Shown piece after piece: positions 1-8,661 of a DNA stretch of 64,000 nt. The notes beneath the pieces are model-generated. The model saw only the letters and a list, made by a program, of their open reading frames with translations, was not told the origin of the DNA and ran no database searches. This DNA comes from DASVFB01 sp963815965 (lineage in GTDB: Bacteria; Actinomycetota; Thermoleophilia; Gaiellales; Gaiellaceae), in the NCBI GenBank assembly GCA_963815965.1, contig CAWFIT010000011.1, positions 1-64,000 on the forward strand. The letters run 5' to 3'. The stretch's first letter is position 1. Each line of letters opens with the position of its first letter. The translations under genes were made by a program, and so were the position numbers.

Positions 1-891
1 GGCGATCTCCGGCTCGACCTCGACGGCGTACTTCCAGTCGCGCAGCGAGTCGCGCAGCTTCTCGAGCGTGATCATCTTCATGTACTTGCAGAACGCATTG
101 CGGTTCACGGGCTCGAAGCGCTTGCCCGGCGCTTCCTTCTCGAGCCTGTGGATGATCCCGATCTCGGTCGCAACGAGCATCCGAGGCTTCGGCGACTGCT
201 TCGCGAAGTTGATCATCCCCTCGGTCGAGAGGATGTGCGTTCGCTCGTTGCCGAAGGCCATCGCCTGTGACGCGCAGCCGCACTCGGGGTGCACGAGCAG
301 CTCGGCGTCGGGCGCCTCGGCCTGCCAGCGCTCGATGTCCTCGGGGCGGATGCCTGCGTGGACGTGGCATTCGCCGAGCCAGATGTTCAGCTTGCGCCCC
401 GTCACCTTCTCGAGCCAGAGCCCGAGGTACATGTCGGGCAGGAAGAGAATCTCTTTGTCGCGCGGAATCGCCTCGATCACGGCCTTCGCGTTGCCGGACG
501 TGCAGCAGTAGTCGGTCTCCGCCTTCACGTCGGCGGTCGTGTTCACGTACGAGACGACGACTGCGCCTGGATTCTCGGACTTCCACTGCCGCAACTGCTC
601 CGCGGTGATCGAGGACGCGAGCGAGCAGCCGGCGTCGAGGTCGGGGATCAGCACGGTCTTCTCCGGCGAGAGGATCTTCGCCGTCTCGGCCATGAAGTGG
701 ACGCCGCAGAACACGATCGCCTCTGCGTCGGTCGCCGCCGCCTGCCGCGAGAGGCCGAGCGAGTCGCCCACGTAGTCGGCGACGTCCTGCACCTCCGGCA
801 CCTGGTAGTTGTGCGCGAGGATGACCGCGCCGCGCTCGCGCGCAAGCGCCTTAACCTCGTCGTGCATGACTGCGATCTCAGCGGTCGTCAT
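1..891 (-). CDS. nadA: Quinolinate synthase NadA (3' end beyond window)
   Basis: This enzyme condenses iminoaspartate with dihydroxyacetone phosphate to give quinolinate, using a [4Fe-4S] cluster. Translation from the ATG at 891 gives a typical NadA start (AHNYQVPEVQDVADYVGDSL), then FCGVHFMAETAKIL, PDLDAGCSLA, YVNTTADVKAETDYCCTSGN and HPECGC, which include the cluster cysteines. About 297 residues are visible and the C-terminus is cut by the window edge. The ATG overlaps the nadC stop as ATGA, so the two are translationally coupled. It is the last visible gene of a leftward nadB-nadC-nadA operon. Confidence 0.96.
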   Translation of the reverse strand, partial: MTTAEIAVMHDEVKALARERGAVILAHNYQVPEVQDVADYVGDSLGLSRQAAATDAEAIVFCGVHFMAETAKILSPEKTVLIPDLDAGCSLASSITAEQLRQWKSENPGAVVVSYVNTTADVKAETDYCCTSGNAKAVIEAIPRDKEILFLPDMYLGLWLEKVTGRKLNIWLGECHVHAGIRPEDIERWQAEAPDAELLVHPECGCASQAMAFGNERTHILSTEGMINFAKQSPKPRMLVATEIGIIHRLEKEAPGKRFEPVNRNAFCKYMKMITLEKLRDSLRDWKYAVEVEPEIA

Positions 892-1700
892 CGAACCTCC
901 ATGGAAACGTCGAGTGAGCGCGCTCCGTGTGTGAGCGCGCCGACCGAGATGTAGTCGACGCCGGTCTCGGCGATCGCGCGAACGGTGTCGAGCGTCACGC
1001 CGCCGGAAGCCTCGGTCTTCGCGCGGCCGGCGACGAGCGCGACGGCGTCGCGCAGTTCGCGCGGGGCCATGTTGTCGAGCAGAAGCGTGTCTGCACCCGC
1101 ATCGAGCGCCGCGCGCACGTCTTCGAGCGTCTCGCACTCGACCTCGACCGGAAATCCTGTCGCGGCCGCACGGCGCACCGCCGACGCTACGCCGCCGCCG
1201 AGGCGCAGGTGGTTGTCCTTGATGAGAACTGCGTCGAACAGCCCGAAGCGGTGGTTCGTGCCGCCGCCGGTGCGGACGGCGAGCTTCTCGAGCGCGCGCA
1301 GGCCGGGCGTCGTCTTGCGGGTGTCGAGGATCGTCGCGCCGGTCCCGTCGACGGCGTCGACGTAACGACGCGTGAGCGTGGCGATGCCGGAGAGGCGACC
1401 GAGGAGGTTGAGCGCCGTTCGCTCGCCGGTGAGCAGCGCGCGCGCGTTGCCCGAGACACGGGCAACCGCGCCCTTGTGCAACATCGCCGTCGCTGCGCCA
1501 CGCGCTCGAACGCGACGCTCTGGGTCCAGCTCGCGGAACACGGCCTCCGCGACATCGAGCCCGCAGACGACGCCTTCCTCCTTCAGCAACAGCGTGACGT
1601 CGAGCCGTGCCTCCGCCGGCACGACGGAGTCGGTCGTGAGATCGCCGTCGCCGAGGTCCTCGGCGAGGAAGCCGCGAATGTCGACAGCCGTCAGCTCCAC
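888..1700 (-). CDS. nadC: Nicotinate-nucleotide pyrophosphorylase NadC
   Basis: Quinolinate phosphoribosyltransferase makes nicotinate mononucleotide from quinolinate and PRPP. The 270-residue product has the family landmarks EDLGDGDLTTDS near the N-terminus, LNLLGRLSGIAT, ILDTRKTTPGLR, KLAVRTGGGTNHR, IKDNHL and the C-terminal ISVGALTHGA. The frame stays open upstream to 2099, but only from GTG 1700 does the protein look like NadC, and the length then fits the family. The 3' end overlaps nadA by 4 bp. The start lies where the restored nadB frame would end. Confidence 0.94.
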   Translation of the reverse strand: MELTAVDIRGFLAEDLGDGDLTTDSVVPAEARLDVTLLLKEEGVVCGLDVAEAVFRELDPERRVRARGAATAMLHKGAVARVSGNARALLTGERTALNLLGRLSGIATLTRRYVDAVDGTGATILDTRKTTPGLRALEKLAVRTGGGTNHRFGLFDAVLIKDNHLRLGGGVASAVRRAAATGFPVEVECETLEDVRAALDAGADTLLLDNMAPRELRDAVALVAGRAKTEASGGVTLDTVRAIAETGVDYISVGALTHGARSLDVSMEVR

Positions 1701-1807
1701 GGCTCGAGCTCCGGCTCGCGCCGTCGGTCGCAGGACGGTGTGCAGTCCCGTCGAACGCAGCGCTCTCGGTCGGGAAATCCTCGCGGAAGTGACCGCCGCG
1801 ACTCTCC

Positions 1808-3100
1808 TCACGCGCGAGTGCGCAGCGTGCGACGAGCGACGTGAGCAGGTGAGGGCGACGAGGTCAGCCGCTCGAGCCGGCTCGCGTTGCGAAGTAGACC
1901 CGCGTCCTCCCAGAGCGCCTCGCGCAAGTCGGGTGTCACAGCCACCGGCGCCTCGTTGAAAACGGGCACGTCCGAGGGACTGTCCCTGAGACGTGGCTCT
2001 TCGAGCGCTGCAAGTGCGGCGCGGCGGCCGAAGACGAGACACTCGAGCATCGAGTTCGACGCGAGGCGGTTCGCCCCGTGGACTCCCGTGCAGGCGCACT
2101 CGCCGGCGGCGTAGAGGGCCGGCACGTCGGTCGCGCCGTCGAGATCCGTCACGACGCCGCCCATGGTGTAGTGCGCCGCCGCAGCGACCGGAACGGGCTC
2201 CGTCTCCGGGTGAAACCCGGCGTCGATGATGCGCTCCATGAGCGCGGGGAACCGCGAGCGGTCGATCAGCCGCAGGTCGAGCATCGCGTGACGCTGCGCG
2301 GCGACGGCACGGGCGACGACGTCGCGCGGCGCGAGTTCCTCGACGAAACGGTCACCCTGCGCGTCGACGAGCAGCGCGCCGTCGCCGCGGAGTGCCTCCG
2401 ACAGCAACAGTGACGAGCCCGCAAGCGCCGTCGGATGGAACTGAACGAACTCGAGATCCGCGACGGCAGCGCCCGCGCGAAACGCCATCTCGATGCCCTC
2501 GCCGACGGACCCCGCGGGATTCGTTGTGCGATTCCAGAGCGCCGCGTATCCCCCGGTTGCGAGCATCACCGCGCGTGCGCTAACGGCACGGGTGTCGGTG
2601 ACGAGGCCAACGCATCGCCCGTCGGACATCCAGAGCTCGAGCGCACGCTCGCGCTCGCTAACGTCGATGCGCGGATGCGCGAGCACCGCTCGTGCGAGGA
2701 CCTGGGAGATCTCGCGTCCGGTCTGCGCACCGCCGACGCTGTGCACGCGCCGTCGGGAGTGACCGCCTTCGAGCCCGAGCTCGTCGTCGAAGCGGACACC
2801 GAGATCGACGAGGTCGACGATGCGCGCCGGCGCCTCGGCCGTCAGCGCCCGCACCGCGCTCTCGCGGCAGAGGCCGCGTCCTGCGGCGAGCGTGTCCGCG
2901 GCGTGGAGCTCGGGCACGTCGCCTTCGGCGGTCGCGGCGGCAATCCCTCCCTGCGCGAGCCAGCTCGACGAGGTCAGCACCGGCCCCTTCGAGACGATCA
3001 GAACTCGGCCCTCGGCGGCGGCGCAGAGCGCGCCGTACAAGCCCGCGACGCCGCTGCCCACGATGACAAGGTCGTACCCTGGTGTAAGTTTCCGACTCAC
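1808..3100 (-). CDS. nadB: L-aspartate oxidase NadB, C-terminus frameshifted
   Basis: This FAD enzyme oxidises L-aspartate to iminoaspartate, the first step of de novo NAD synthesis. It has an N-terminal dinucleotide site (DLVIVGSGVAG), SSWLAQGG, the catalytic stretch FVQFHPTAL, and the C-terminal FAD motif AAGECACTGVHGANRLASNS. The 430-residue frame is short. A single-base shift near 1860 reveals the missing helical tail in another frame (LLTSLVARCALAREESRGGH), and a second shift would return to a TGA at 1691-1693 beside the nadC start. Two indels, real or sequencing errors, therefore truncate it. It starts with GTG at 3100, 2 bp from the divergent nrtR. Confidence 0.93.
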   Translation of the reverse strand: MSRKLTPGYDLVIVGSGVAGLYGALCAAAEGRVLIVSKGPVLTSSSWLAQGGIAAATAEGDVPELHAADTLAAGRGLCRESAVRALTAEAPARIVDLVDLGVRFDDELGLEGGHSRRRVHSVGGAQTGREISQVLARAVLAHPRIDVSERERALELWMSDGRCVGLVTDTRAVSARAVMLATGGYAALWNRTTNPAGSVGEGIEMAFRAGAAVADLEFVQFHPTALAGSSLLLSEALRGDGALLVDAQGDRFVEELAPRDVVARAVAAQRHAMLDLRLIDRSRFPALMERIIDAGFHPETEPVPVAAAAHYTMGGVVTDLDGATDVPALYAAGECACTGVHGANRLASNSMLECLVFGRRAALAALEEPRLRDSPSDVPVFNEAPVAVTPDLREALWEDAGLLRNASRLERLTSSPSPAHVARRTLRTRA

Positions 3101-3110
3101 AGTTGAAAAC
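3088..3110. promoter_or_regulatory. Candidate NrtR operator over both divergent starts
   Basis: A 23-bp imperfect palindrome with outer arms GTTT/AAAC and inner halves ACT/AGT matches at 9 of 11 positions per arm. It covers the nadB GTG (3100-3098) and the nrtR TTG (3103-3105). Its place between a NAD operon and an NrtR-type regulator suggests autoregulation and repression of nadBCA. The assignment is inference from position and symmetry. Confidence 0.5.
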
Positions 3111-3792
3111 CTCCGACCATTCTACCCACGTTGCCCTGGCCGCCGTCCTGCGAGTTCGCGGCTCGGAGCCTCAGGTGCTGGTCTGGGAGCGCGCGCGTGA
3201 GCCCCAAGCGGGCGCGTGGGCCCTCCCCGGGGGCTACCTCGAGCCCACCGAGACGTTGGAGGACTCGATCAGGCGACACCTTGCCGCGAAGGTCGACGTC
3301 CGCGAGCTCTCGCACCTCGAGCAGCTCGGGACCTGGAGCGCGCCGGCCAGGCACCCGGCCGAGCGCCAGCTCGCGACGGCTTACCTGGGGCTCGTGCCGG
3401 CAGACGTCGACCCGGCCGTGCCCGAAGACACGGCCTGGCACCCCGTCGACCGCTTACCGCGCATGGCGTTCGACCACGGCGAGATCGTGCTCGCCGGGCG
3501 CGAGCGGTTGCGCGCCAAGCTCTCGTACACGAATCTCGGCTTCGCCCTCGCACCGCCCACGTTCACCATCTCGGAGCTGAGGGAGCTCTACGCGGCCGCG
3601 CTCGGGCACGAGGTCTCGGCCACCAACCTGCAGCGCGTGCTCGTCCGGCGCGAGCTCCTCGAGGACACGGGCGAGCGCCGGCCGCCCGGCCCGCACGGCG
3701 GCCGCCCCGCGACGGTCTTTCGCTTCCGCTCGCGCGAGCTCGCGGTGACCGATCAGTTCGCGGTACTCCGACCACCTACCATTTCGGCGTGA
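3103..3792 (+). CDS. nrtR: NrtR-type Nudix-winged-helix regulator
   Basis: The 229-residue protein has an N-terminal Nudix fold (about residues 8-140) and a C-terminal winged-helix region (about 150-225, FTISELRELYAAALG then NLQRVLVRRELLEDTG). The Nudix box keeps its GG(Y) start but has lost the REUxEE core (RRHLAAKV), as expected for NrtR proteins that bind ADP-ribose or related NAD metabolites instead of cleaving them. It is divergent from nadBCA, supporting control of NAD synthesis. The TTG at 3103 is the only usable start after the in-frame stop at 3085. The downstream gene overlaps its stop by GTGA. Confidence 0.88.
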   Translation: MKTSDHSTHVALAAVLRVRGSEPQVLVWERAREPQAGAWALPGGYLEPTETLEDSIRRHLAAKVDVRELSHLEQLGTWSAPARHPAERQLATAYLGLVPADVDPAVPEDTAWHPVDRLPRMAFDHGEIVLAGRERLRAKLSYTNLGFALAPPTFTISELRELYAAALGHEVSATNLQRVLVRRELLEDTGERRPPGPHGGRPATVFRFRSRELAVTDQFAVLRPPTISA

Positions 3793-4883
3793 AGCTTCTG
3801 CTGGTATTCGCGGCGCTGCTCGCGATCGCCGTGCCCGCAGCATCTGCGAACGAGTCGCGTCCGTGGCTCTGGCAGTGCGATCAGATCGCACGCCTGGACG
3901 CGCAGTGGCGCTGCTACGTGCGCCTGCTCCTGCAGGACATCGACAAGTCGCACAACCCGGCGGCGGAGCTGCCCCGCATCGACGGCCGGGCGCGCACGGC
4001 GGGAACGTCGCTCGAGGGCATGTGCCATGGGCTCATGCACGAGGTGGGCCGCCGTTACGGCGCCGAGCACCACGTCACGCTGGCGCGGCTGATGGACTAC
4101 ATCCCGCGCTCGAACGACCCGACCTGCTCCGCGGGCTTCGGCATGGGCCTCGTGATGTACCTCGGGCCGCAGATCATCATCAGCGGCGGACGCTCTGCGC
4201 TCGCGCAATGCATGCGCCTCCCGACGCGCTATCGCTCGTACACGTGCGTTCACGGCATCGGCCATGCGCTCATGCGCGCGTATCACGGCCGCCTGCGTGA
4301 GTCGGTCGTGGCGTGCCGCAAGCTCGGCGAGCAGGCGCCGGACTGCGCGCAGGGTGCCTTCCACGACTACTGGATCTCGCTACGAGGTGCGGACGGAACG
4401 GTGCGCCGCTCCAACGGCGTCTCGCCGCGCTTCCTCTGCAACGGACACCTGTGGTACGTGCGTCCCTGCTGGTTCCGCTACTTCGTCGAGCAGGCGACCG
4501 GACCGATCGTGGACAGCGCACGATCGATCCGCACCGCCTGCGCCGGGTTGCAGCGGCTGCAGCGCTACGGATGCGTCAGCGCTGCGGCGCTGTCGATCCC
4601 CGAGGATCCGCTGACGCAGACGCGCATCTGCGCGCGCCTCGCCGCACGGGACGCGAGCGCATGCCTGCGCGGCGTCGCGGTGCAGGCATTCGAGCGCAGC
4701 CCCGCGCGGCAGCGTGCGTTGTTCTCGCTGTGCGCGCGAATGCCGCACGGCGCGAGACCCGACTGCGAGCGCTGGTTCGGCCGCACGCTCGCGCTCGTCA
4801 CCGACGGCCGCTTCGCCTGCCCCGACCATGCGTGCAGGCAAGGAGAGGCGCTGATCTCGAAGCCGCTAGTGACTTTCTCCTGA
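3789..4883 (+). CDS. Secreted Cys-rich protein with repeated CxHGxxH motifs
   Basis: Function is not recognised. The GTG at 3789 overlaps the nrtR stop (GTGA), so the genes are coupled. The 364-residue product begins with a clear signal peptide (MKLLLVFAALLAIAVPAASA). The mature part is rich in Cys and has two related motifs, MCHGLMHEVGR and CVHGIGHALMRA, plus regularly spaced cysteines suggesting disulfides. The His-Gly-His pattern could bind a metal or haem. Coupling to an NAD regulator is unexpected and may be only a transcriptional hitch-hike. Confidence 0.75.
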   Translation: MKLLLVFAALLAIAVPAASANESRPWLWQCDQIARLDAQWRCYVRLLLQDIDKSHNPAAELPRIDGRARTAGTSLEGMCHGLMHEVGRRYGAEHHVTLARLMDYIPRSNDPTCSAGFGMGLVMYLGPQIIISGGRSALAQCMRLPTRYRSYTCVHGIGHALMRAYHGRLRESVVACRKLGEQAPDCAQGAFHDYWISLRGADGTVRRSNGVSPRFLCNGHLWYVRPCWFRYFVEQATGPIVDSARSIRTACAGLQRLQRYGCVSAAALSIPEDPLTQTRICARLAARDASACLRGVAVQAFERSPARQRALFSLCARMPHGARPDCERWFGRTLALVTDGRFACPDHACRQGEALISKPLVTFS

Positions 4884-4921
4884 CCTGCGTGTATCCTCCG
4901 CCAAGGTTTTCCGCGACGAAG

Positions 4922-4972
4922 GGAGGTGCTGAACATATGACTGTCCTTGCCGGCACCTCCGTGCGCTCTTAG
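4922..4972 (+). promoter_or_regulatory. 11-codon leader ORF with hairpinned ribosome site
   Basis: An ATG at 4937 with a strong upstream GGAGG opens an 11-codon ORF (MTVLAGTSVRS) ending at 4972, 38 bp before rsgA. The GGAGGTGC holding the ribosome site (4922-4929) pairs perfectly with GCACCTCC (4953-4960) inside the small ORF, so the leader could mask its own translation. This suggests translational control of rsgA; the role is inference. Confidence 0.45.
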
Positions 4973-5010
4973 CGCCCATCCCGGAAACCGACTCTTCAGG
5001 AGGAAATCAC

Positions 5011-6054
5011 TTGCACCTCGAGTCCCTGGGTTGGGACGCGTCGTTCGCCGACGAGTTCCAGCCTTTCGAGCACGACGGCCTCGCGCCCGCGCGCGTGGCC
5101 GTGGAGCACCGAAGCGAATACGTCGTCTACACGCAGCACGGCGAGCTCCGCGCCGAGCTCACCGGCAGGCTGCGCCACGGCGACGAGCATCCCGCCGTCG
5201 GCGACTGGGTCGCCGTCGCGTCGCGCGCCGACGAAGGCCGCGCGACGATTCACGCTGTCCTGCCGCGGCGCAGCGCGTTCGTGCGCAAGGTCGCCTGGGC
5301 GGAGACAAAGCCGCAGGTCGTCGCGGCGAACGTCGACGTCGCGTTCGTCGTGAGCGGCCTCGATCTGAACTTCAACGTCAGACGCATCGAGCGCTACCTG
5401 ACGCTCGCTTGGGAGAGCGGCGCCCAGCCCGTCGTCCTGCTGACCAAGGCCGATCTCTGCGACGACGTCGAATCACGCGTGTACGAAGTCGAGTCCGTCG
5501 CGTTCGGGGTGCCCGTCCACGCCGTCAGCGCGCCGCACGGCGACGGCGTCGACACCGTGCGCTCGTACGTCCCGGCCGGACGCACTGCTGCGCTGCTCGG
5601 ATCGTCCGGCGTTGGCAAGTCGACACTCGTGAACGCGCTCGTCGGCACGGAGCTGCTCGCCGTACAGGAGATCCGCGAGGACGGTCGCGGCCGGCACACG
5701 ACGTCACACCGGCAGCTGGTACCGCTACCCGACGGCGGGATGATGCTCGACACGCCGGGCATGCGCGAACTGCAGCTGTGGGATGCCGACTCGGGGATGG
5801 AGGCTGCGTTCCAGGATCTCGAGTCGCTCGCAGGGCAATGCCGCTTCGCCGACTGCTCGCACGGCCGCGAGCCCGGCTGCGCAGTGCGCGCGGCTCTCGC
5901 CGAAGGGACGCTCGATGTGGAGCGGTTCGAGAGCTGGCGCAAGCTGCAGCGCGAACTCGAGCGGCTCGCGCGGAAGCAGGACGGCCGCGCGCGGTCGGAA
6001 GCGAGAAAGGAGCGCGCGCGCTTCGCACGCGCGATGCGCAAGACCTCGTACTAG
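5011..6054 (+). CDS. rsgA: Ribosome small-subunit GTPase RsgA
   Basis: This circularly permuted GTPase helps late maturation of the 30S subunit. The permuted motif order is visible: G4 LLTKADL comes before G1 GSSGVGKST and G3 DTPGMRE. An N-terminal OB-fold (about residues 25-100) and a C-terminal zinc knuckle (CRFADCSHGREPGC) complete the family plan. The basic tail is typical. The TTG start at 5011 follows AGGAGG at 4998-5003. Length (347) is normal. Confidence 0.95.
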   Translation: MHLESLGWDASFADEFQPFEHDGLAPARVAVEHRSEYVVYTQHGELRAELTGRLRHGDEHPAVGDWVAVASRADEGRATIHAVLPRRSAFVRKVAWAETKPQVVAANVDVAFVVSGLDLNFNVRRIERYLTLAWESGAQPVVLLTKADLCDDVESRVYEVESVAFGVPVHAVSAPHGDGVDTVRSYVPAGRTAALLGSSGVGKSTLVNALVGTELLAVQEIREDGRGRHTTSHRQLVPLPDGGMMLDTPGMRELQLWDADSGMEAAFQDLESLAGQCRFADCSHGREPGCAVRAALAEGTLDVERFESWRKLQRELERLARKQDGRARSEARKERARFARAMRKTSY

Positions 6055-6062
6055 GAGAAGCG

Positions 6063-7337
6063 TCAGCCGATCTTCTCGCGGATGATCTTCGCCGCGTTCT
6101 TGAAGGCAACTTGCGCCCTCGTCGCCCCCACTCCCTGCGTCGACTTCGTCCATGCCAGGCCGAGGTCGGTCCACACCGAGCTCATCTGCGGCAGGTTGGG
6201 CACGGGAACGCCGCCGAGGCCGGCTCTGCCGAACTTCGACTCGATCGTGTCCTTGTAGTCCGCGGCCGCTCGCGAGTTCGCCGGGATCCGGGCATTGCCG
6301 TGCGCGAGATCGAGCTGCGCGCTCGGCGTGAGCATGAAGCTCGCGACGAAGTCGCGCGCGAGCGTGTCGAGGCCGTGAGCCGCGGCGTACTTCGTGACCA
6401 TCAGCCCTTCGACCCGCAGGAACGGCACAGACGCGAGCTTGATCTTCGGCACCTGGATCACCTTGATCTTGAGCCCACTAGCCTTCAGCGCGGCAGCCTC
6501 CCACGGCCCGGTGATCCAGAACGCAGCCTGCTTGTTCAGGAACGCGCTCTTCGCCGCGTTGTAGTCGAGCTTCGAGTTGATGAGCCGCTCACGGTTCCAC
6601 CTGTCGATCAGCGGGCTGTTCGACACGAACGTCCTGTTCGCGACGCCGATGTCGGAAGCATCGAGCAGACCGACCTTGTTCTTGCCGAAGATGTAGCCGC
6701 CTAGACCCGCGAAGAACGGGTGCATGTACAGCGCGGCGTCCTCGGGAGAGGCCTGCGGCACCGCGATGCCGAGGTTGCCCGTCTTCCGCTTCTTGAACGC
6801 GAGCGCTCGTCGCTCCAGCTCCGCGAACGTCCGCGGCAGCTTCACAAGGCCGGTGTTCACGACGAGGGCGACGTTGTCGAACGCGTACGGCGCGCCGTAG
6901 AGCTTCTTCAGCGCGATGCCGTACGAGAACGCATCGAGCGTGTACTGGGGAAACTGCCTCTTGACCGCCGTGCTCGGATAGAGCGGCAGCAGGAGCCCGC
7001 TCCCGACGAGCCCGCCGAGCCAGTCGTTCTGGCCGACGATCACGTCCGGCGCGTTCGCCGGCGCGACCGTCGCGAGCTCGTTGCGGATCGAGGCGAAGTC
7101 GTGAACGGAGATCGTCACCGGCGACTTGCCCCACGTGGTCGCGCTCTTCGCGATCGACGCCTGCTCCGCGCTGCTCACCCAAATCACGATCGGGGCGGCG
7201 CCGGTGCTGCGGTGCGAGGCCGCGATCGGCGAGGCGGCCACGAGCGCGGCCGTCACGAGCGCGAACAGGAATGTGGCGACGCGGCCCTCGGAGAACAGGC
7301 CGGAAAGCATACCCAGGGTCGCGGACGCGACAATCAC
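6063..7337 (-). CDS. ABC-transporter sugar-binding protein (MalE-like)
   Basis: This family 1 extracellular solute-binding protein has a signal sequence (FLFALVTAALVAASPIAA), then DVIVGQNDWLGGLVGSGLLLPL, GAPYAFDNVALVVNT and AAFWITGPWEA, as in maltose/oligosaccharide binding proteins. No lipobox Cys is seen. The longest frame starts at GTG 7337; ATG 7310 gives a tidier signal peptide. No permease or ATPase gene is adjacent, so it is an orphan that may serve a transporter elsewhere. It is convergent with rsgA and divergent from the methyltransferase, 5 bp apart at the starts. Confidence 0.85.
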   Translation of the reverse strand: MIVASATLGMLSGLFSEGRVATFLFALVTAALVAASPIAASHRSTGAAPIVIWVSSAEQASIAKSATTWGKSPVTISVHDFASIRNELATVAPANAPDVIVGQNDWLGGLVGSGLLLPLYPSTAVKRQFPQYTLDAFSYGIALKKLYGAPYAFDNVALVVNTGLVKLPRTFAELERRALAFKKRKTGNLGIAVPQASPEDAALYMHPFFAGLGGYIFGKNKVGLLDASDIGVANRTFVSNSPLIDRWNRERLINSKLDYNAAKSAFLNKQAAFWITGPWEAAALKASGLKIKVIQVPKIKLASVPFLRVEGLMVTKYAAAHGLDTLARDFVASFMLTPSAQLDLAHGNARIPANSRAAADYKDTIESKFGRAGLGGVPVPNLPQMSSVWTDLGLAWTKSTQGVGATRAQVAFKNAAKIIREKIG

Positions 7338-7342
7338 CTCAC

Positions 7343-7984
7343 ATGGCGCTCCTACGCGACCGAATCCGTCCCGCCCTCTACGACTTCTTCGGAGGCCGGA
7401 TGGAGATGCATTTCGCCGAGTACAGGCGCAAGGCGCTCGCGCATGCGCAGGGCCGTGTGCTGGAGATCGGCGGGGGCACGGGGTTCAACCTGCCCTACTA
7501 CCCGAGCACGATCGAGGAGCTCGTCGTCACCGAGCCGGCGCCCGGCATGCTCGAGCGGGCGCGGCGTCGTGCGGCAACGAGCGCGCTTCCCGTCACCGTT
7601 CGGCAGGCGCCGGCGGAGGCACTGCCGTTCGAGGACGCCTCGTTCGACACAGTCGTCTCCACGCTCGTCCTCTGCTCGGTCGACGACGCCGACCGCGCTC
7701 TCGCGGAGATCCATCGCGTGCTCCGCCCCGGTGGCCAACTGATCTTCGTCGAGCACGTCCGCTGGGAGGATCAAGAGCGCGCGAAGTGGCAGGACCGGCT
7801 CGAGCGCCCTTGGATGGTGCTCGCCGACGGCTGCCACCCCAACCGCGCGACGCTCGAGCGCATCGAGGCCGGGCCGTTCGACGTCGTCGAGGTCGAACGC
7901 AGCGAGCTACCGCAATCGCTGCCACTCGTCAGGCCGCTCGTCACGGGCCGCGCGCTTGCCCGCAAGACAGAGACCGCTTCCTGA
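7343..7984 (+). CDS. Class I SAM-dependent methyltransferase
   Basis: The 213-residue protein has motif I VLEIGGGTGFN, an acidic end of strand 2 (VVTEPAPGM), LPFEDASFDTVVSTLVLCSV and the post-motif RVLRPGGQLIFVEHV, typical of UbiE/Methyltransf_11 enzymes acting on small molecules or lipids. The substrate cannot be told from sequence. The ATG at 7343 begins 5 bp from the divergent binding-protein start. The stop overlaps a CTG that probably starts the next frame. Confidence 0.9.
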   Translation: MALLRDRIRPALYDFFGGRMEMHFAEYRRKALAHAQGRVLEIGGGTGFNLPYYPSTIEELVVTEPAPGMLERARRRAATSALPVTVRQAPAEALPFEDASFDTVVSTLVLCSVDDADRALAEIHRVLRPGGQLIFVEHVRWEDQERAKWQDRLERPWMVLADGCHPNRATLERIEAGPFDVVEVERSELPQSLPLVRPLVTGRALARKTETAS

Positions 7985-8616
7985 GGACGCACGCACTGCT
8001 CCGTCTGACTCCCGCCCTGGTTGCCTTGCGGCGCTCGCCGGCGCGCCTTCTGCCTGGGCGCACGGCGGAACGAGGTCCACCGGCTACATGTCGACCTTCT
8101 CCAACCTCCAGCCCCTCGTTCTCGGCGTGACCGTCAACGTCTTCGGCAGCAACAACACGATGAACCTGAGCAACTACAGCGGCAAGAACATCGTCGTTCT
8201 CGGTCGCGCCGGGGAGCCGTACCTGCGCTTCACGCCGGGCGGCGTCCAGGAGAACATGCGCTCGCCCACGACGTACCTGAACCACTCGCAGCCCGTGCCC
8301 GCAGCCGCAGGCTCCGCCGTTATGCCGAAGTGGCGCAAGGTTTCCAACGGAACGGGCTACGCGTGGCATGACCACCGGATCGTGCTGGACGGGCAGCAGC
8401 CCACCCCCGGTCGTCACCGCAGGCTCCGGACGTATCGCACCTCATCTTCCGCTGGGCGATCCCTGCGACGGCCGACGGGAAGCGGTTCCTGATCAAGGGC
8501 TTTCTCGGCTGGGCGCCGCCGCCGGAGAAGCCGGGCGAGACGCTCGAGCGTGGTGGATCGTCGCGGCCGCGGCCGGCGCCTCGGCCGTCGTCGCAACCGC
8601 GCTCGCACTGGCGGTC
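7981..8616 (+). pseudogene. Secreted protein with WHDHR motif, frame broken
   Basis: Read through at least three frame changes (about 8024, 8395 and 8540), the product has a signal peptide (ALLRLTPALVA, then LAALAGAPSAWAHGG), a beta-rich body (GKNIVVLGRAGEPYLRFTP), WHDHR, then VSHLIFRWAIPATADGKRF, and a hydrophobic C-terminal helix (WWIVAAAAGASAVVATALAL). This resembles a family of actinobacterial exported proteins with an HWHDHR-type motif and a C-terminal anchor; function is unknown. No ATG, GTG or TTG fits, and the frame begins at CTG 7981 overlapping the previous stop. Indels may be sequencing errors. Confidence 0.55.
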
Positions 8617-8647
8617 GAGGGCCCGCCGCGCGAGGCGGCGGGCCCTC
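8617..8647. terminator. Bidirectional hairpin terminator
   Basis: A perfect 13-bp stem (GAGGGCCCGCCGC with its complement, 8617-8629 and 8635-8647) has a 5-nt loop. It lies between the convergent secreted-protein gene and the phosphoesterase gene ending at 8662. No strong T-tract is present. Confidence 0.75.
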
Positions 8648-8661
8648 TAGCTCAGTTCGAT

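Noticed and set aside
888..2099. Long upstream extension of nadC
   Set aside because: Residues before GTG 1700 are a shadow of the nadB 3' end; NadC similarity begins at 1700.
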